Assembly: GCA_017562135.1 (NCBI GenBank)
Contig: QEYB01000026.1
Location: 1-64,000 of the forward strand
Length of the DNA stretch: 64,000 nt
From: Dipylidium caninum
Taxonomy: Eukaryota; Platyhelminthes; Cestoda; Cyclophyllidea; Dipylidiidae
Direction: 5' to 3'
Shown: positions 38,167-50,023 of the stretch, piece by piece
How the letters are laid out: every line of letters begins with the position of its first letter
Position numbering within the stretch: the stretch's first letter is position 1
The notes under the pieces: generated by a model
Seen by the model: the letters and a program-made list of their open reading frames with translations, nothing else
Databases searched by the model: none
Told to the model about the DNA's origin: nothing
Program-made: the position numbers and the translations under genes

Positions 38167-40360
38167 ATGAACGATGGGGAAAGACTGACGCGAATGTATA
38201 TGCCGTTCTATGCGGCTTGTGGGTTCGCGGCTACGGGATTTATCTTTTTTCTGTTTTCGTTTTCGAGCCCATATTGGCTGGAGTCATATGATTACGTACA
38301 TAGCTCTTTTTTGCACCTTGGAATTTGGTCAGCCTGCTTTAACAAATTTATTCTACCAGAAGTAACTCAATATTCATCATAATTTTTGAAGGATTTCCAC
38401 GCAAATGAATTAACGGGATGCTACTGGATTTATGACCGCTTCTTCTTTCAAATAGGAATTTGGGAGTGGTTGAACCCTTATTGGCTTGTAGCAATACAAA
38501 CACTGATTATTGTTTCATTTATTGCTGAGTTAATCTCGGTGCTCGTTTTAATATTGTATTTCTTGTTGTACGGCCAGCCGGCGGCAGAATCAACGATTGC
38601 CTGTGGTTTGCAAGTATTTCCTGTTTACACTATTCCTGTCTTTGGTTGTATGACCACTTACTATTCACGATATATATATATTTATATTTATATTAAGGTT
38701 TCCCTTCTTTCTGTTTATTAGTTAACTATACTTCTGTCTTGTTTCATATCCCATATACAGACACACTTTTATTTTGGATTAAATGAAAATCCCTCTGGGT
38801 GTTTCATAACCAATTTTCCTCAACGGTAAAAGTAATACCTGCGGTCGCACCAGACCTCCGTAGCTCAGAACACCAATTGTTTGATGTATGATTGTTTTGA
38901 AGTTTTTATCGTCCTTTTTAGATTTTCGTTGGCACATTACTTTCTATTTCATTGATTGTTTTCGGTGTAAATTCGCAAAACCGTAAATGGATGCAACGAC
39001 CTGACCACATTTTTCTTTCCTGGTCCTTTGGGTTTTTAATATTGGCCATGATTGCATCTTTCATTTCTGCTGCACTTTTGTGCTGCGTAAGTTATACTGA
39101 CAGGGCTGCTCAGGTAATGGTCAATAAATATATAGTTTCTTTGTTTTTTCTGGTATTTTACATCGCGCTACTATTTTTAGCCAATTTTTATGCTGAATGT
39201 TAAAAAGTAGGAGGTTTTTACATACTTATCAATCGTTGTCTTCAATGGGGTTGTTAAATGTAGGAATCAATATCTGACAAAGTACAACGCTTTTTAATAT
39301 TAGTTCATGAATTCAGAGATTTTAGCAGATGAACTATACTGTCAAATAAAATCATTAATTTCCTTAACTGTGTTAGAGGGAAGTGGAGCACTATGAAGCG
39401 GTAGAAGGCCAGTACGGAGGACGTTCTCTTGCTGGAGGTTCATACCTTGCCGGCCCCCAATCTTCCATGCCATTTTCACGCTTACTTTACGGTACTCAGC
39501 CTAGCGTGAGGGGAGGCGTAGTCGTGAATGTTCCGGCACCCGGCGATAGGCCCACCCAGGTAACTACTTCTCTCCTTAAAGAAACCGAGTTAAAGAACGC
39601 AAGTATAGTAGGTTTTGTGTCCTGTTTATATTTGGCAAAATACACACCATTAAAACACCACACTATTTTCGATTAGTAGAATACTACTTTCCCGTTATCT
39701 ATGAAGAAGCTTCAAGAAAATCTAACAACTAAAAGTGTTATTATGTTAGAGGATTCTAAACATTCTTCTGTTTTCCAAAAAAGCTCAACCTTTAACCCAC
39801 TAACGTAGAAACCAAGAATGTGATTGGTCCGCATTGGCAGACATATCTTACTCTTGTGAATGGTGGCTCTTTCTATTCGATAAAAATCGTCCGCCTTTTA
39901 GACACTGGACATCGCCCCAAACTCTTTTTACCTGAGCTTTTGTGGACAAAATGCAAAACATTTAAGAAACCCAATGAGAAGCTTCATCAACATTATTATC
40001 ATCTACTGTTTAATCCAGGCATGACCATGAAGACCTCGTTTTTACCACATCCCCTAGACCCGCTTATAGTTAAGTGAGCAAAGGCATCGAAAACTAATGC
40101 ATGTATTACTCCACACCCAGACAGTCGAAATTGGCAGTGTGAACTTCTACTCGGGAAGCGGTCCTACAAATAGCCAGTTAAGTCCTCGAGTGGAGGATCC
40201 TCTGGTTATTAATGACGATATGTACACAGAGCACGCTAATGGAACCTTTGATTCGGGGGACAGCACGAGCATATATCGAGTGACAGAGAGAAAACAATAT
40301 ACGGACAACGATATTCTCACCCATTCTCCGCTGCGTGACTTCAAAATTGGGGAGATTTAG
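38167..40360 (+). CDS. Claudin/PMP22-like four-helix membrane protein
   Basis: Five phase-0 exons, 38167-38361, 38392-38613, 38922-39113, 39377-39559 and 40121-40360, encode 343 residues. Four hydrophobic segments are visible: FYAACGFAATGFIFFLF, WLVAIQTLIIVSFIAEL, GTLLSISLIVFGV and FGFLILAMIASFISAALL. The first extracellular loop carries FSSPYWL, then LGIWSAC and GCYW. This is the W-GLW-C-C pattern of the claudin superfamily, closest to the invertebrate Claudin_2 type. Members form septate or tight junctions or act as small membrane adaptors. Helix 4 is followed by a long cytosolic tail rich in Gly, Ser and Pro. The first intron is just 30 nt and contains an in-frame stop, so it must be removed. 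The exact subfamily was not recognised, and a 5' exon may precede the ATG. Confidence 0.75.
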
Positions 40361-40577
40361 TAACTCTATCTATACTGTCCAAATTTTTATAACTTATTTC
40401 ATCAAGTCAGCGTTTTCACAACAATGGCTCTACATAAATGGGGTTTCAAAAGGTCTAACATAGTACTGTCTATAGATACGGGCTTCAAGCAGTAATGAAT
40501 AGATTGTCAAACATACTCCTTACCTGGGTAATCTACTAAGTCTTGCTAGAGGTCGCAAATAATGTACGCCATTATGG

Positions 40578-40583
40578 AATAAA
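40578..40583 (+). terminator. AATAAA, probable polyadenylation signal of the claudin-like gene
   Basis: Canonical hexamer about 220 bases after the stop codon on the coding strand. AT-rich context makes chance occurrence possible. Confidence 0.35.
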
Positions 40584-43500
40584 CCTTACTTTACATACAT
40601 ATAAAGCAGATTATAAGTTTGATCAGAGGGTTCCTTGAGAGAAACAAGTGATGCAGAAATAAACACATTCAAGTAACTAGACGAAATAACTTCCATGTCA
40701 TGCCAAAACTTTGGTTAACAATTAAAAAAACATTCTCTCTAGTACCGACATTCATATGAAATGTTCTATCCCTGTTAAACAAGAAGTAATTGTCATGATG
40801 ATAAAACATCTAATATTTTGTATTAGTGTTCTGCCACCTAAGGGTACGATAGAATTCTGTTGAAAAAAAGAAACAGGTGATAGGTCCCCATATCGCAAAC
40901 AATTTTGCTCAGGAGAGAGAATAGTGGGCGAACCGTAGAGAAGCGCAATTTAACATTCATTTAAGAATGAAATAATGGGCTCTGAACCACAGAAATCGGA
41001 ACAAAATCCATAGTTTTCTAGAGTAATAAGCTACTCTAGAAAAATTGCAGGGGGACTTCAAAAAGGTCAATTGATCTTTTAGGTCATTCTTTTGAGTACT
41101 TGACCAGTCATACGATAGACCCACGGACGCAAAACATTTGCGAATGCAGGGCAAGAAGCTTATTCTATTCTAATTTAAACCACAAACTACCACCGTCATT
41201 AATGTGGTGGATTGATGCACTAGCTCAGCTCCATCGACACAAAAAGTCGGTCCACCGTTACCTTACCGGGAAGTGGTGTTATCTCCTAGCAGCGTAGGGA
41301 AAGAACAGAATTCCTATAGCCAGACTTAACGAAGATACTGCAGGTGGACAGATAATACTTATATTTAAAAAGTCGTGTCTCGGACGGTTAATGCAAGTAA
41401 TCTTTGTCGAAAGAACTGGGAATCTTATAGCGTACGGCAGCCTAACGTAACCCCATAGCGCCCCACGATACCCAGCACCCAGAAGAACCGGGACGACCTT
41501 GCACTGACTAACTTAAAGATACATGTAGTCAAACAATATTTCAGTGCCCATTTCAATCACAACTTTTGTAGAAAAGCTCAAAAATCCCACTGACAAGCAT
41601 TTCATATGGCTTTGTAATAATTACCTAGTTAAATGATTGGGGCAAAGGAGTAAATTATAAAATTAGTACTACTTATTTAGTGGGCTTAATCCTCAGAACA
41701 TAATACAAAAGTGAAACAGCATTTGGTCTATTGACTTTGTGGTGCTTATTACACTTCACTTATAGAGTTTTTTTACCCCCCCCCGTCAAAGTTCGCTTTT
41801 AAAATAAGTCTTTCCTCTATGACAATAGTCTGTTGTTATTGTCCTCAATTCTACTTCAAATCCTGTTTAGATATTAGAGCACATATTTTATATATTCTTA
41901 TCAATGTATTAATGAGATGGACATTTGCTTTGCGTCACCTCCCCTAAAGCATTTGCGCGAAATGGAAAAATAATTTGAACAAATTTACACACCTTGCGAA
42001 GGAAATTCCCTGGTTATGCAGTGTATCCACCATGCTCATATCGCATTCCCGCTTCAGGATGTCGTTATTTTTTTTTCGTACACAATTACCCCGCTGACAT
42101 CTCCGTGTTCTCTTTCAGTCAACTCGATTTATGGTAGTCTCCACCGAACCTTCGCCCTTCTTCTATCGCAATCGTTTACTATATTTTTTTTACTGCATAC
42201 AGTGTCTATACAACCGATGTGTGCCCACATGTACAACTTCAGTGCCGTCTAGTTTTGAGTGCTGTATCCAGAACTTTTTAATGAGACGTCAGAGCGATTA
42301 GATTTATGGGTCCATAATAGCTTGAAAAGTAACCAAGTTCGTGAGATAATTGTCGTTTCCAACTAAAATGATCTGTAATTTAGTTTAAAAAGCTCCTCTT
42401 TCCTTTCATTTGTGCATAACTTCTCCGGAAAACCACGTATATGGAGACCTCGGTTGTCGTTCAATATAATTTGTCTCTGGTAAAGGTTATTTTTGCATTT
42501 CCATTACCCAGCAAGATTCACTCTATCGACTTATTTGTGACTGCTTTAACTACAGGAAGAATAACTGAGCGATGAAATTGTCCTTATTGTGTAAATGTGT
42601 CACGTTGCCTGAGAGTATACCGCAACTGACTCAGTGGTAAGCGACACTACCTCAGGGAGAGACCTGGGCGACAGTCGATGGCAGTGCTATGACGTAACTT
42701 GCCTCAATAGATATATTCGGTCTTATAAAACAAAATAACGCATAAATTAATGCACCTAACTGTGGATGGTTATACGGATCTGAGTGGGCCAATTTTAGTC
42801 TACGTCGAATAGTAGAAAAAGCTGTGAGAGTCTCTTGAATACCTCCAACTCGTAACCTCACTCTTTAATACTACGACCACACCTTTGCTTTCAGCGCGCC
42901 TAATGTATGCTGGTGTTTTTGTTGATAAGCCTAGCGCCCCTTCCCTCGCCGATGGTCCGGGCCACGTGAGTCGGCTTTTGTGATTAGCATGGCAACCGGT
43001 GCCGGCTGAGCCGTGCGGATGTTGCCATGGCCGAAGGGGGTCGCAGGCTCCTCGGACTTGCCTCCTACGGACGTGACTCAGCACGACTGCCCTCCCGTTG
43101 GGTGACTTGACCAGGCTGTGGCGACCACCCCAGCTGGCGCGGACGCCGCCCTGCCCGGACGTCGAGTCTGTGATTTTGCGCATCAGGCAAGACGCTTCTT
43201 CTGTTAAACGCTCATCAGAGCAACATGCAACTTAACAGTTTTGAGGAGCTTCAGAAGTGAAATATCACTTCACTTCTTATGCTTCGAGTGATCTGACATC
43301 ACATTTGACATCTAATTTATTAAAGCAACCTCTCCTCAAGTCTGAGTACCCTTCACTTTTCACGTGGTGAATGTTTGTCCACGTGGCAGCAATCACCTCG
43401 TGACTTAGCGACTACATGCGACGGTCCAAACAAACCTACAATCGCGGCAATGGAACATTAATAGTGTTTTGCCTAATATTATGATTTTGCTATTTCTAAA

Positions 43501-43733
43501 GGACAACTGGCAAAACGCTTGTTGGCCGCATAAGTCGAGTCGTCAGACACCATTGAGTAAATCGGTGGCTGAAATCAGGGATTTTGTGCTTCTGCGCTTC
43601 CCTCCATTTAGGTTATCTACATCAGTTGTTTGCTCGAAATATGTCGAATTCATTTAGGAAGTAGGGATAAGTGACGATTGCGTGCGCTGTCCAAAGTGAG
43701 GCTTTTGGGCAGACAATCCGAGTTACATATTTT

Positions 43734-43879
43734 CAATGAGTTGTTTGGAGAAAGCGGCCTGACGCACCGATTACGCGAGGCTCCTTCGCCAAACCTCCAA
43801 CATCTTCAATGAGTTGTTTGGAGAAAGCGGCCTGACGCACCGATTACGCGAGGCTCCTTCGCCAAACCTCCAACATCTT
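43734..43879. repeat. Perfect 73-bp tandem duplication
   Basis: Two adjacent copies, 43734-43806 and 43807-43879, appear identical over the whole 73-base unit, which begins CAATGAGTTGTTTGG and ends CAACATCTT. The period is not a multiple of three. The identity suggests a recent event or, alternatively, an assembly artefact. Confidence 0.85.
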
Positions 43880-44250
43880 CAGGAAGGGGAAGTAAAGAGC
43901 ACACCTGTTATTCAGGTGATAGGAAACAAAAGGGGGCAAACAACGGTGAAGCTCGATTGCACTCTGCGAATGCATCTCTGGAGACGCCTCCGGCGTGCGC
44001 AGAGCCGAACATCCTTACTGCCGCCGAGCCACCACTCACACGCGGGCTCAGATAACTTCAAAATAGGTGATTTTGTTGCAACACACCAAGCGCCTCACGT
44101 CATGCCAGCACATCACACCAGTTAGAAGCGAATGCTTTCTCGCCTGCCCACTGGGACACCCGTAAAAGATGTGGGTAGAATAGCGAGACTGATTTAATAA
44201 GAATACGTATCAAAAAGCCTATACACAAAGGACAAACTGCAATAAATCAA

Positions 44251-45581
44251 TCAGGACGATTTGTCAATTTGAAATTCGGCAGTATTTTCTGATTCGCCTT
44301 CATCCTGCGTTGGGGAGGTTGGATGGTCTTCTCGACTCGCCTCTCTCACCCCCTCATCTCCAGATTTCACGGCCTGAAATGCAATAATAAATGGTCATTT
44401 CGCTCTTTCACGGTAAGTCAAGGGCAACATCATCTCCAACCTACCAGTTCCAAAACAGGGGGATCAGGAGGAACCGCGGCCTGTGGACTTGCAGTGGACT
44501 GCACGGGCTCATCGCGCCCATCACCATTTTTTGTCCCCTCTTCAACCTCGGGTGCCGCGCTCTGCTCTAGGGTTTGTAAAGAATTACTGAATGCTGCAGA
44601 CGATGGAGGTGGTTGCAGCATCTGTGGCTGCCGACTGCTGTTCACGGATGAGGAGGAGGCATTCTCCGAATAATACATGTATAATATGTCATCCGGGGGA
44701 GGAGGATGGAAGACTATCATGCGGATTAAGGCCTCATTCGGCAAGTGAGCCACATTACAGGCGTTAAGGCATTTGCGCATGTGTTTTGCAACATCCCACT
44801 TCCATTTGGAACGGTAATTACAGAAGCAGCAGCCAAACATCTTGTGCCTCGAGTGGTTTACCACATGGGCCTTCACCTCACTATGCCACCGACCGACATA
44901 GGGGCAAATCTGACAAGGCACCGGCGTCTCGTCCGACCTTTTCCGATCGCTGCTTGACACCATGGGCTCCGTTTTCGGCTCCGTCGAGCCGATTAGTACA
45001 CTTCCAACGGCTCTTAGTAGGCTGGAAGTGCTAGGAGAGACTGTATCTGTTGTTTGAACGCTGGGCGGTTCAGCGTTAAGGGCATCGAGGGCAGATTGTA
45101 TGAGGAGAGTGATGATTACGCGATCGCGTAGTGGAGTGCAGGCATCCACTTCACCTACGCGCTCCAAGACAACTTCGTTCTCCTTCGTCCTCGCCACGGA
45201 TAAATCGAGAGGCGCCGATTGCGAAGTTGACGGTAAAGGGATATCACTCCGTCGTCTCTTCATCATCGTCGTGGTGGAGGGAGACTCCTGCGGAAGTCGG
45301 CGCAGTGAGGCGCGCATCCTGTGCAACGGAGGAGAGGATTGAGAAGCACCCATAGAAACGCCCTCAATAAGTGTGGAGTCGTCCAGAGAGTCGCTTTCAT
45401 CTTCCACACTTGTTCCCGTGTTGCCGCCACTCAAGATGTGTTTGTCCTTCCAGTGCTTGTTGAGGGATTTTTTGTGTTTATACACGGCACAACACAGACT
45501 GCATGCGAACACCACCGAACCGTCGCTGCTCTTGCGCTTTACAGTAAAAGAGGAACAGAGGATTGGGGAGCAAACTAACAT
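44251..45581 (-). CDS. C2H2 zinc-finger protein with a CtBP-binding-type motif
   Basis: Two exons, 45581-44445 and 44373-44251, encode about 419 residues. Fingers in order: a C2H2 at residues 27-48 (CSLC ... HWKDKH), a C2H2 at 223-243 (CQIC ... HVVNH) and a third near 251-271 (CFC, KWKWDVAKH, then Cys as last ligand). Between the first and second lies APLDLS (residues 123-128), matching the PxDLS motif that recruits the CtBP corepressor. This suggests a transcriptional repressor (inference). Long Ser/Pro-rich linkers separate the parts, and a Pro-rich stretch PPPPDDILYMYY follows the fingers. The frame stays open upstream of the chosen ATG to about 45620, where acceptor-like sites occur, so a 5' exon may exist. 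The family could not be named further. Confidence 0.75.
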
Positions 45582-45620
45582 GAACAGCGATCCATCCAGG
45601 TAGAGGACTTTTTCACTGCC

Positions 45621-47148
45621 CCCTACTAAATGGAAATAGGCGACAGGAAGTAGGCTACTTCACGGATTACCACAGATTAATTTACTGTTAAGCGAGAAGA
45701 AGCGAGGTAGTTTGAGAAATGATTTGAAGTTCGCAACAGTCAGGAACACTGATTTATCGTTAGAATGGTGCCAGTCGAGAGAAGGAGAGCAAAGGAGCGG
45801 AAAGCAGCCAATTAATTTGGCGGCAGGGGCCATAAACTTCCAAAATACCGTGATTCAGCACACAAAGTGTGGCCGCGACTTAAGGGAAAATTAGTGGATT
45901 TGTGAAATAACCACTTAATTAGGGAAAATGCCAATTTTATCACATGATTCGTCCGACATTTGCCATAGAGAAGAGTTTTTAGCAGGCGTTTAATCTATTC
46001 CACAATCTTGGCTAGCGTTCTATCGGCAAAAAGGGGGTGCCACTGATCCACACGCCGAGAGGACTGCGAAACCCGGCCTCGATGCCAAGACGGCGGAGAG
46101 AGGGGAGCGGAAACGCGTGAAAACAGCAATCCGGACAGAGCCATCCTCAAATTCGGGTGCCGTGTTGCCATCTGTCCTTCATCAATGAAGTCAACACGAT
46201 GCATAAAACCCGCCCGCCATGCGGAACAAACGGGCAAGCAAACTCGACCTGCCTCGGCATCTGGACTAACTTACTCGGAGAAAGGGAGCACCGGCCCTAG
46301 TTCCCACCGACCCAAGGTGTGCTGCGAATTTCTACCCGGTTCGCAATGTCTACGCCCATGCAGAAGAGACGATGTGCAAGGAGCACGCCTCTTCCTGCTT
46401 AGGACAACCTCATACAAGCACCATGCTTCACAAGTAGTTGACGGCCAAATCAGAATAATTACAATAAAATAGAGGCACGTTAGCAGAATAAGGGTAAAGC
46501 CTAAATTGCGATGGACTTCCGCCTTATAGCCGGAGAGACAGACTGATGAATGAACGTGTCGTGACCGGTTCAGCTCTCCTAGGTAGGCATGGCAGGGGCA
46601 CATCATCGCAAGTTTATACATGAAAGGAGTCGGCCACTCCAATGCGATGTGGACGAGAGGCCGGCGTGATCGCTCTTGCTGCTGCTTCAGTTTTACACAC
46701 TAGTAGAGCAAGATGAGTAGTTCAGGTTTTGGATCGCCTCAGCCAAACGACAGATTTGAGGTTTTTTGGGCGAAAATCACTAGGTTAAGTAGGTAAAGCC
46801 TTCCTACGAATGCATTTAGTTATTAAATCGCCCCCTAAGTGAGGACCCTCTCCTCCGACAAAAGAGCTTTGTTTAAATCGCACCAAAGAAAAAACCTAGA
46901 CTGTTATTGTGACTTGGGGAGCATAACATTCTCCCAAATACGTGGCAAAGTGACATTTACACTGAATGCGATGATTTTCCAATATAAACTAGGGATCAGA
47001 CAAAAGAAGTCCCTCATTTGTTAGAAGTCACCTTGGAGAAGACTCCGGATTTCCCGATTTACAGTGAAGCACATAACAACACTAAACAGCCTCTCCAAGT
47101 TAAGGAGCTTGCATAAAATTGTGCGGTTTAGCAGATTGGTACACAAAC
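45621..47148. other. Mixed-composition stretch, no firm gene
   Basis: A minus frame at 46237-45995 reads like protein but has no family match. Another at 46642-46271 is less convincing. The stretch may contain exons joining the start at 47466 to the zinc-finger gene, but the splice phases tested (phase 0 donor at 47149; phase 1 or 2 acceptors near 45618-45626) do not fit directly. Confidence 0.3.
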
Positions 47149-47466
47149 CTCTTGGTATTTCCATGGCTCGACTGGACGCCTTAATTGGTACTGGAATTGC
47201 ACGTTATAATTAGAAACTGACGGTTGGACTTGGTGCAGACGGTTTGTAATCGGCTTGAAGAAGGTAGAAGGCGCCTGACCAGACGCTCCACTAGGAGGAA
47301 TATTTTCTTTCCCGACGTCCGACAAGACTCGAGATACCTTCGTGTTGGTAGGGGAGCAGAGACCGCCAGTCTGCTGTGTCGCCTCGCAGACCTGCAGTGG
47401 AACAGTGCCTCCATCCGCCTCTTTGGCATTCCTACTCACCTCAGACGGAAACCGCAGCTCAGACAT
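47149..47466 (-). CDS. Candidate first exon with a KEN-box-like motif (partial gene)
   Basis: An open segment of 106 codons begins with ATG and ends in phase 0 at a GAG|GTTTGT donor. Residues are balanced and protein-like, with GKENIPPSG about half way along (a KENxxP pattern, typical of degrons recognised by the anaphase-promoting complex) and RRPVEPWKYQE at the end. A GC- and CpG-rich stretch lies directly upstream, as expected of a promoter. No family was recognised, and no downstream exon could be joined with certainty. The opposite strand is also open here, so coding is likely but not proven. Confidence 0.4.
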
Positions 47467-47479
47467 AACGCGGCCGACT

Positions 47480-47880
47480 GACGCTAACGCCTGCTCAGAT
47501 AAATCCTTGATGCGTGTGTGCGTAGTGTATGTGTGCCTCTGTGCGCATGAGACGCTCCGCCAATGACGCTAAAACCACCGCGTTTTGAGGTGCGAGCACG
47601 CGTGCGCACTGACAGCTGGCTCCAGGTTGAGCAGTTGTCTGCGCACTGCTTTGTCGCGGACGTGCGTCCGTAAGGCCGCGAGCACACACGCACGCACGCA
47701 CCGCAAGAGCGCGAGCGACGCGTTGTCGTATCGATTTTCAGCCCTCGCGCGTCTGCCTCTGCAAGCGCGGTGAGGACGCGAGGGCGCAATGCGTCATCCC
47801 GCTGGCGCCGCAGCCGTGTGCCGCCCTGGGTGCTCCCGCCGCCTCCGCGGCTGAACCGCCCGACAAGTCAGCAGCACCTC
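47480..47880. promoter_or_regulatory. CpG-rich island, probable promoter
   Basis: About 400 bases very rich in CG dinucleotides and GCGC, including a CACGCACG run near 47690. It contrasts with the AT-rich surroundings and sits just upstream of the candidate exon at 47466 on the minus strand. Open frames through it on several strands are an effect of composition. Confidence 0.4.
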
Positions 47881-49259
47881 CGGGCTAGTTGTTTCCCTTT
47901 CCTCATATTTACTCGTCTAAGTCTAAGGGAAATTGCTCCGAAAGAACCACTCCATGACGTCTCCTCGTGTTCAAATAATTTCCCTCTTTATTTTGAGAGT
48001 AGAACGAGTAATGGTAAAGAGTGAATGAAATAACGCTGTAATCCCGAAACGAACATGTCTATAGATCTGTAAAAAGCTCTTTTACTTAGACCCTGTGTTT
48101 TAAAATATAACCCCTATAATTACATCGTTGCAATGGGGTAAAGAATTGAGTGTCCAAGACGCGGATACAGTTGGCGGTAACGCATTATTTATGTTTAAGT
48201 AACGGATAATCACAGATTCGTTTCTCGGCTAACAGCACGAATGTCAACCAATACTCTTCTCTACCTTGCATCACCTCACAACTCGACGGAAGTTGACACG
48301 GTACCAATTGGGCAGAAGCCGATCTTCCACACAGGCAGCGGAATCCCGTGGTTTGGCTTCCCGCCGGTTGATGTGTGCAAACGATAACACTCCCTCTAAG
48401 CCATGCTCTCCTTCCCGACGGGGATGTGGTAAGGCGCGTCAGGGCTTTCCGTCGAGGGAAATGCATTGCCTTGTCACAATGTCCGCATTTAGTACGGCCA
48501 TCTAGGTGCTACACCTACAAACCCGCAGCACAATACATGAAATTGTTATGCTAGCCCTTTGTCCTAGAAACGTCCAATGTGAAAGGTGTGTTAACACATC
48601 GCGAAATGTCGGCGGCACTAAACGTGAGAAGAGGGATTAGTACTGCGCATCCCCCTTACGGCTTCACCGTTAGGCTGAGGTGAACTGAAGGGACAACGGG
48701 GACTGGGAACGAGCTTCCATTTCGAATGTATGTACAAGATCGCGTAAAGCGTCGGCTGATGGCAGAAGGTGGAGAATCGCGTTGTCATGCCACTGAGGCT
48801 TAACCACATACTGCGGACTGATTTGATGCGATCAGCCATGAAGAACACGATGAGCGCTGTTGAGCCTATGGAGAACCGTTAGTTTTTCCGCGTTCTCCAG
48901 CATTTTTCTTCATCTATTTTAACATGATCGACTGGCACCTTTTCGACCATTAGCCATCTTAGTCGCTTTGATGTTTTGTGCCGTCGCCGGAAGGGCGATT
49001 CGACGGAGATCGAGGCATAGAAACTCGCAGCCGCGTGTATAGGCGGTGGATGTTAGAAATCTCTAACTGCTAGTCTCTGTTCCCCTTGCAAACATGCATC
49101 TCCTAACAAAATACGGCACCGCGGTCCCAGAGGAAATTCGGGTAGGGTAAAACATGATTGCGTGGATCCGCCGATTTGTCCATAGGGTGGTGGTCTTGTA
49201 CTCTTGGCGCATCTCATTTTACGGTAAAAGATTGCGTCCCCGCGAAAATTTGGGTATGG
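47881..49259. other. Stretch without recognised genes
   Basis: Intermediate GC content. Short frames on both strands (for example 48466-48185 minus and 48266-48505 plus) overlap each other and match no family. It could be the 3' untranslated region of the lectin-like gene or an unrecognised repeat. Confidence 0.3.
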
Positions 49260-50023
49260 TTAGACAAAGGGAGCTACTTTCTCCGGGCGAACTTTCTGCT
49301 CATCCGCATTCCATAGACTGGCAGGGTCCACTTTCCCCCAACCCATGTCTCTCGACGACCTTAGACACGATGACCTCGACCAGTATATCGAGAAAAACAA
49401 TTTTGGGCGAATAATGTGGAGATGTTGCATTAAGCTTGACCTCAATCAAAGTCGCAGAGAACCCTCAATTTTTCGTTGCACGAAGTTGTGGTCATTAAGC
49501 CACTTTTCAGACGTTTAACGCAGCGATGATCCTTTTTAGTCAAAGTGCCACAATCCCAATTCCTTTTAGGATTTGTGAAGGGATAGTTAAGAGATATACT
49601 TACCCATACATGAGCGGTTCACCGTCATTCATAAATAAATCGCCATCCAGTCGCGTTAGGAGGTAGATTGATTCGTCAACAAGTGACTTAAGGGCCTCCT
49701 AAGGAGAAGCTCAACGAGTAAGACAGTGTTGTATCACTTACGTTTTCGACTTCGCTTTTGAGGTAAAGCATCTTCGTTTTAAAGGACTTACACAGCGCTT
49801 CCCCCTCCGCATAGGTCAACTGGTTGGCGCTCACAAAGTAACAGAGGCCGGCGCATTTAACCTCTGCATGGTGTGAAGAGGAGGAAAAGACGGCTAACCT
49901 ACCGCCTTCGTTGGTGCGCAATGTTGCTGGGGTCGTGAAGGTCTTCCACACCGAGGAGCACCGTCCCGACGCCGGGACGAGAGGCGGCAGAAGGAAACCG
50001 ACTAAGAGGAGGGCCAAGTGCAT
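49260..50023 (-). CDS. Secreted C-type-lectin-like protein (3' part uncertain)
   Basis: Exon 1 (50023-49742) encodes a hydrophobic signal peptide (LALLLVGFLLPPLVPASG) and the start of a C-type lectin-like fold: CYFVSANQLTYAEGEALC then KMLYLKSEVEN. A 43-nt intron leads to exon 2 (49698-49604), with SLVDESIYLLTRLDGDLFMN and DGEPLMYG, matching the middle of such domains (W-x-DG-x-P-x-Y region). It ends in phase 2 at a strong GTAAGT donor. A possible last exon around 49400-49260 reads SLWNADEQKVRPEKVAPFV then stop, resembling the usual WND...PFxC ending but lacking the final Cys. Its junction was not resolved. Sugar-binding residues (EPN/WND) are not clearly present, so binding of carbohydrate is not claimed. 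Confidence 0.65.

Larger units (their letters stand above)
40361..44250. other. Spacer of 3.9 kb with a GC-rich island
   Basis: The first 2.5 kb is AT-rich and without recognised genes. From about 42880 to 43180 the sequence becomes strongly GC- and CpG-rich, unlike its flanks. The 127-codon minus frame inside it looks like a by-product of that composition. A segment near 42630 resembles the A box of a tRNA promoter but no full tRNA fold follows. A perfect inverted repeat of AGAAGTGA occurs near 43255-43280. The region may hold old repeats or a promoter; no protein supports either. Confidence 0.35.

Noticed and set aside
39820..40077. 85-codon plus frame inside the claudin-like gene's last intron
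   Set aside because: No family resemblance; skipping it gives perfect phase between the exons ending 39559 and starting 40121.
42625..42690. tRNA-like segment CTCAGTGGTAAGCG
   Set aside because: Stems cannot be paired into a full cloverleaf, and no anticodon arm is evident.
45100..45578. Several plus-strand open frames opposite the zinc-finger gene
   Set aside because: They overlap in different frames and are the antisense of a well-supported exon with zinc-finger motifs.
45618..47149. Joining the KEN-motif exon directly to the zinc-finger exon as one gene
   Set aside because: The donor is phase 0, while the available acceptors near 45618-45626 are phase 1 or 2, so a direct junction breaks the frame.
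47484..47789. Arg/Thr/Cys-rich open frames on both strands in the CpG island
   Set aside because: Composition alone keeps frames open in GC-rich DNA; no domain, donor or acceptor supports them.
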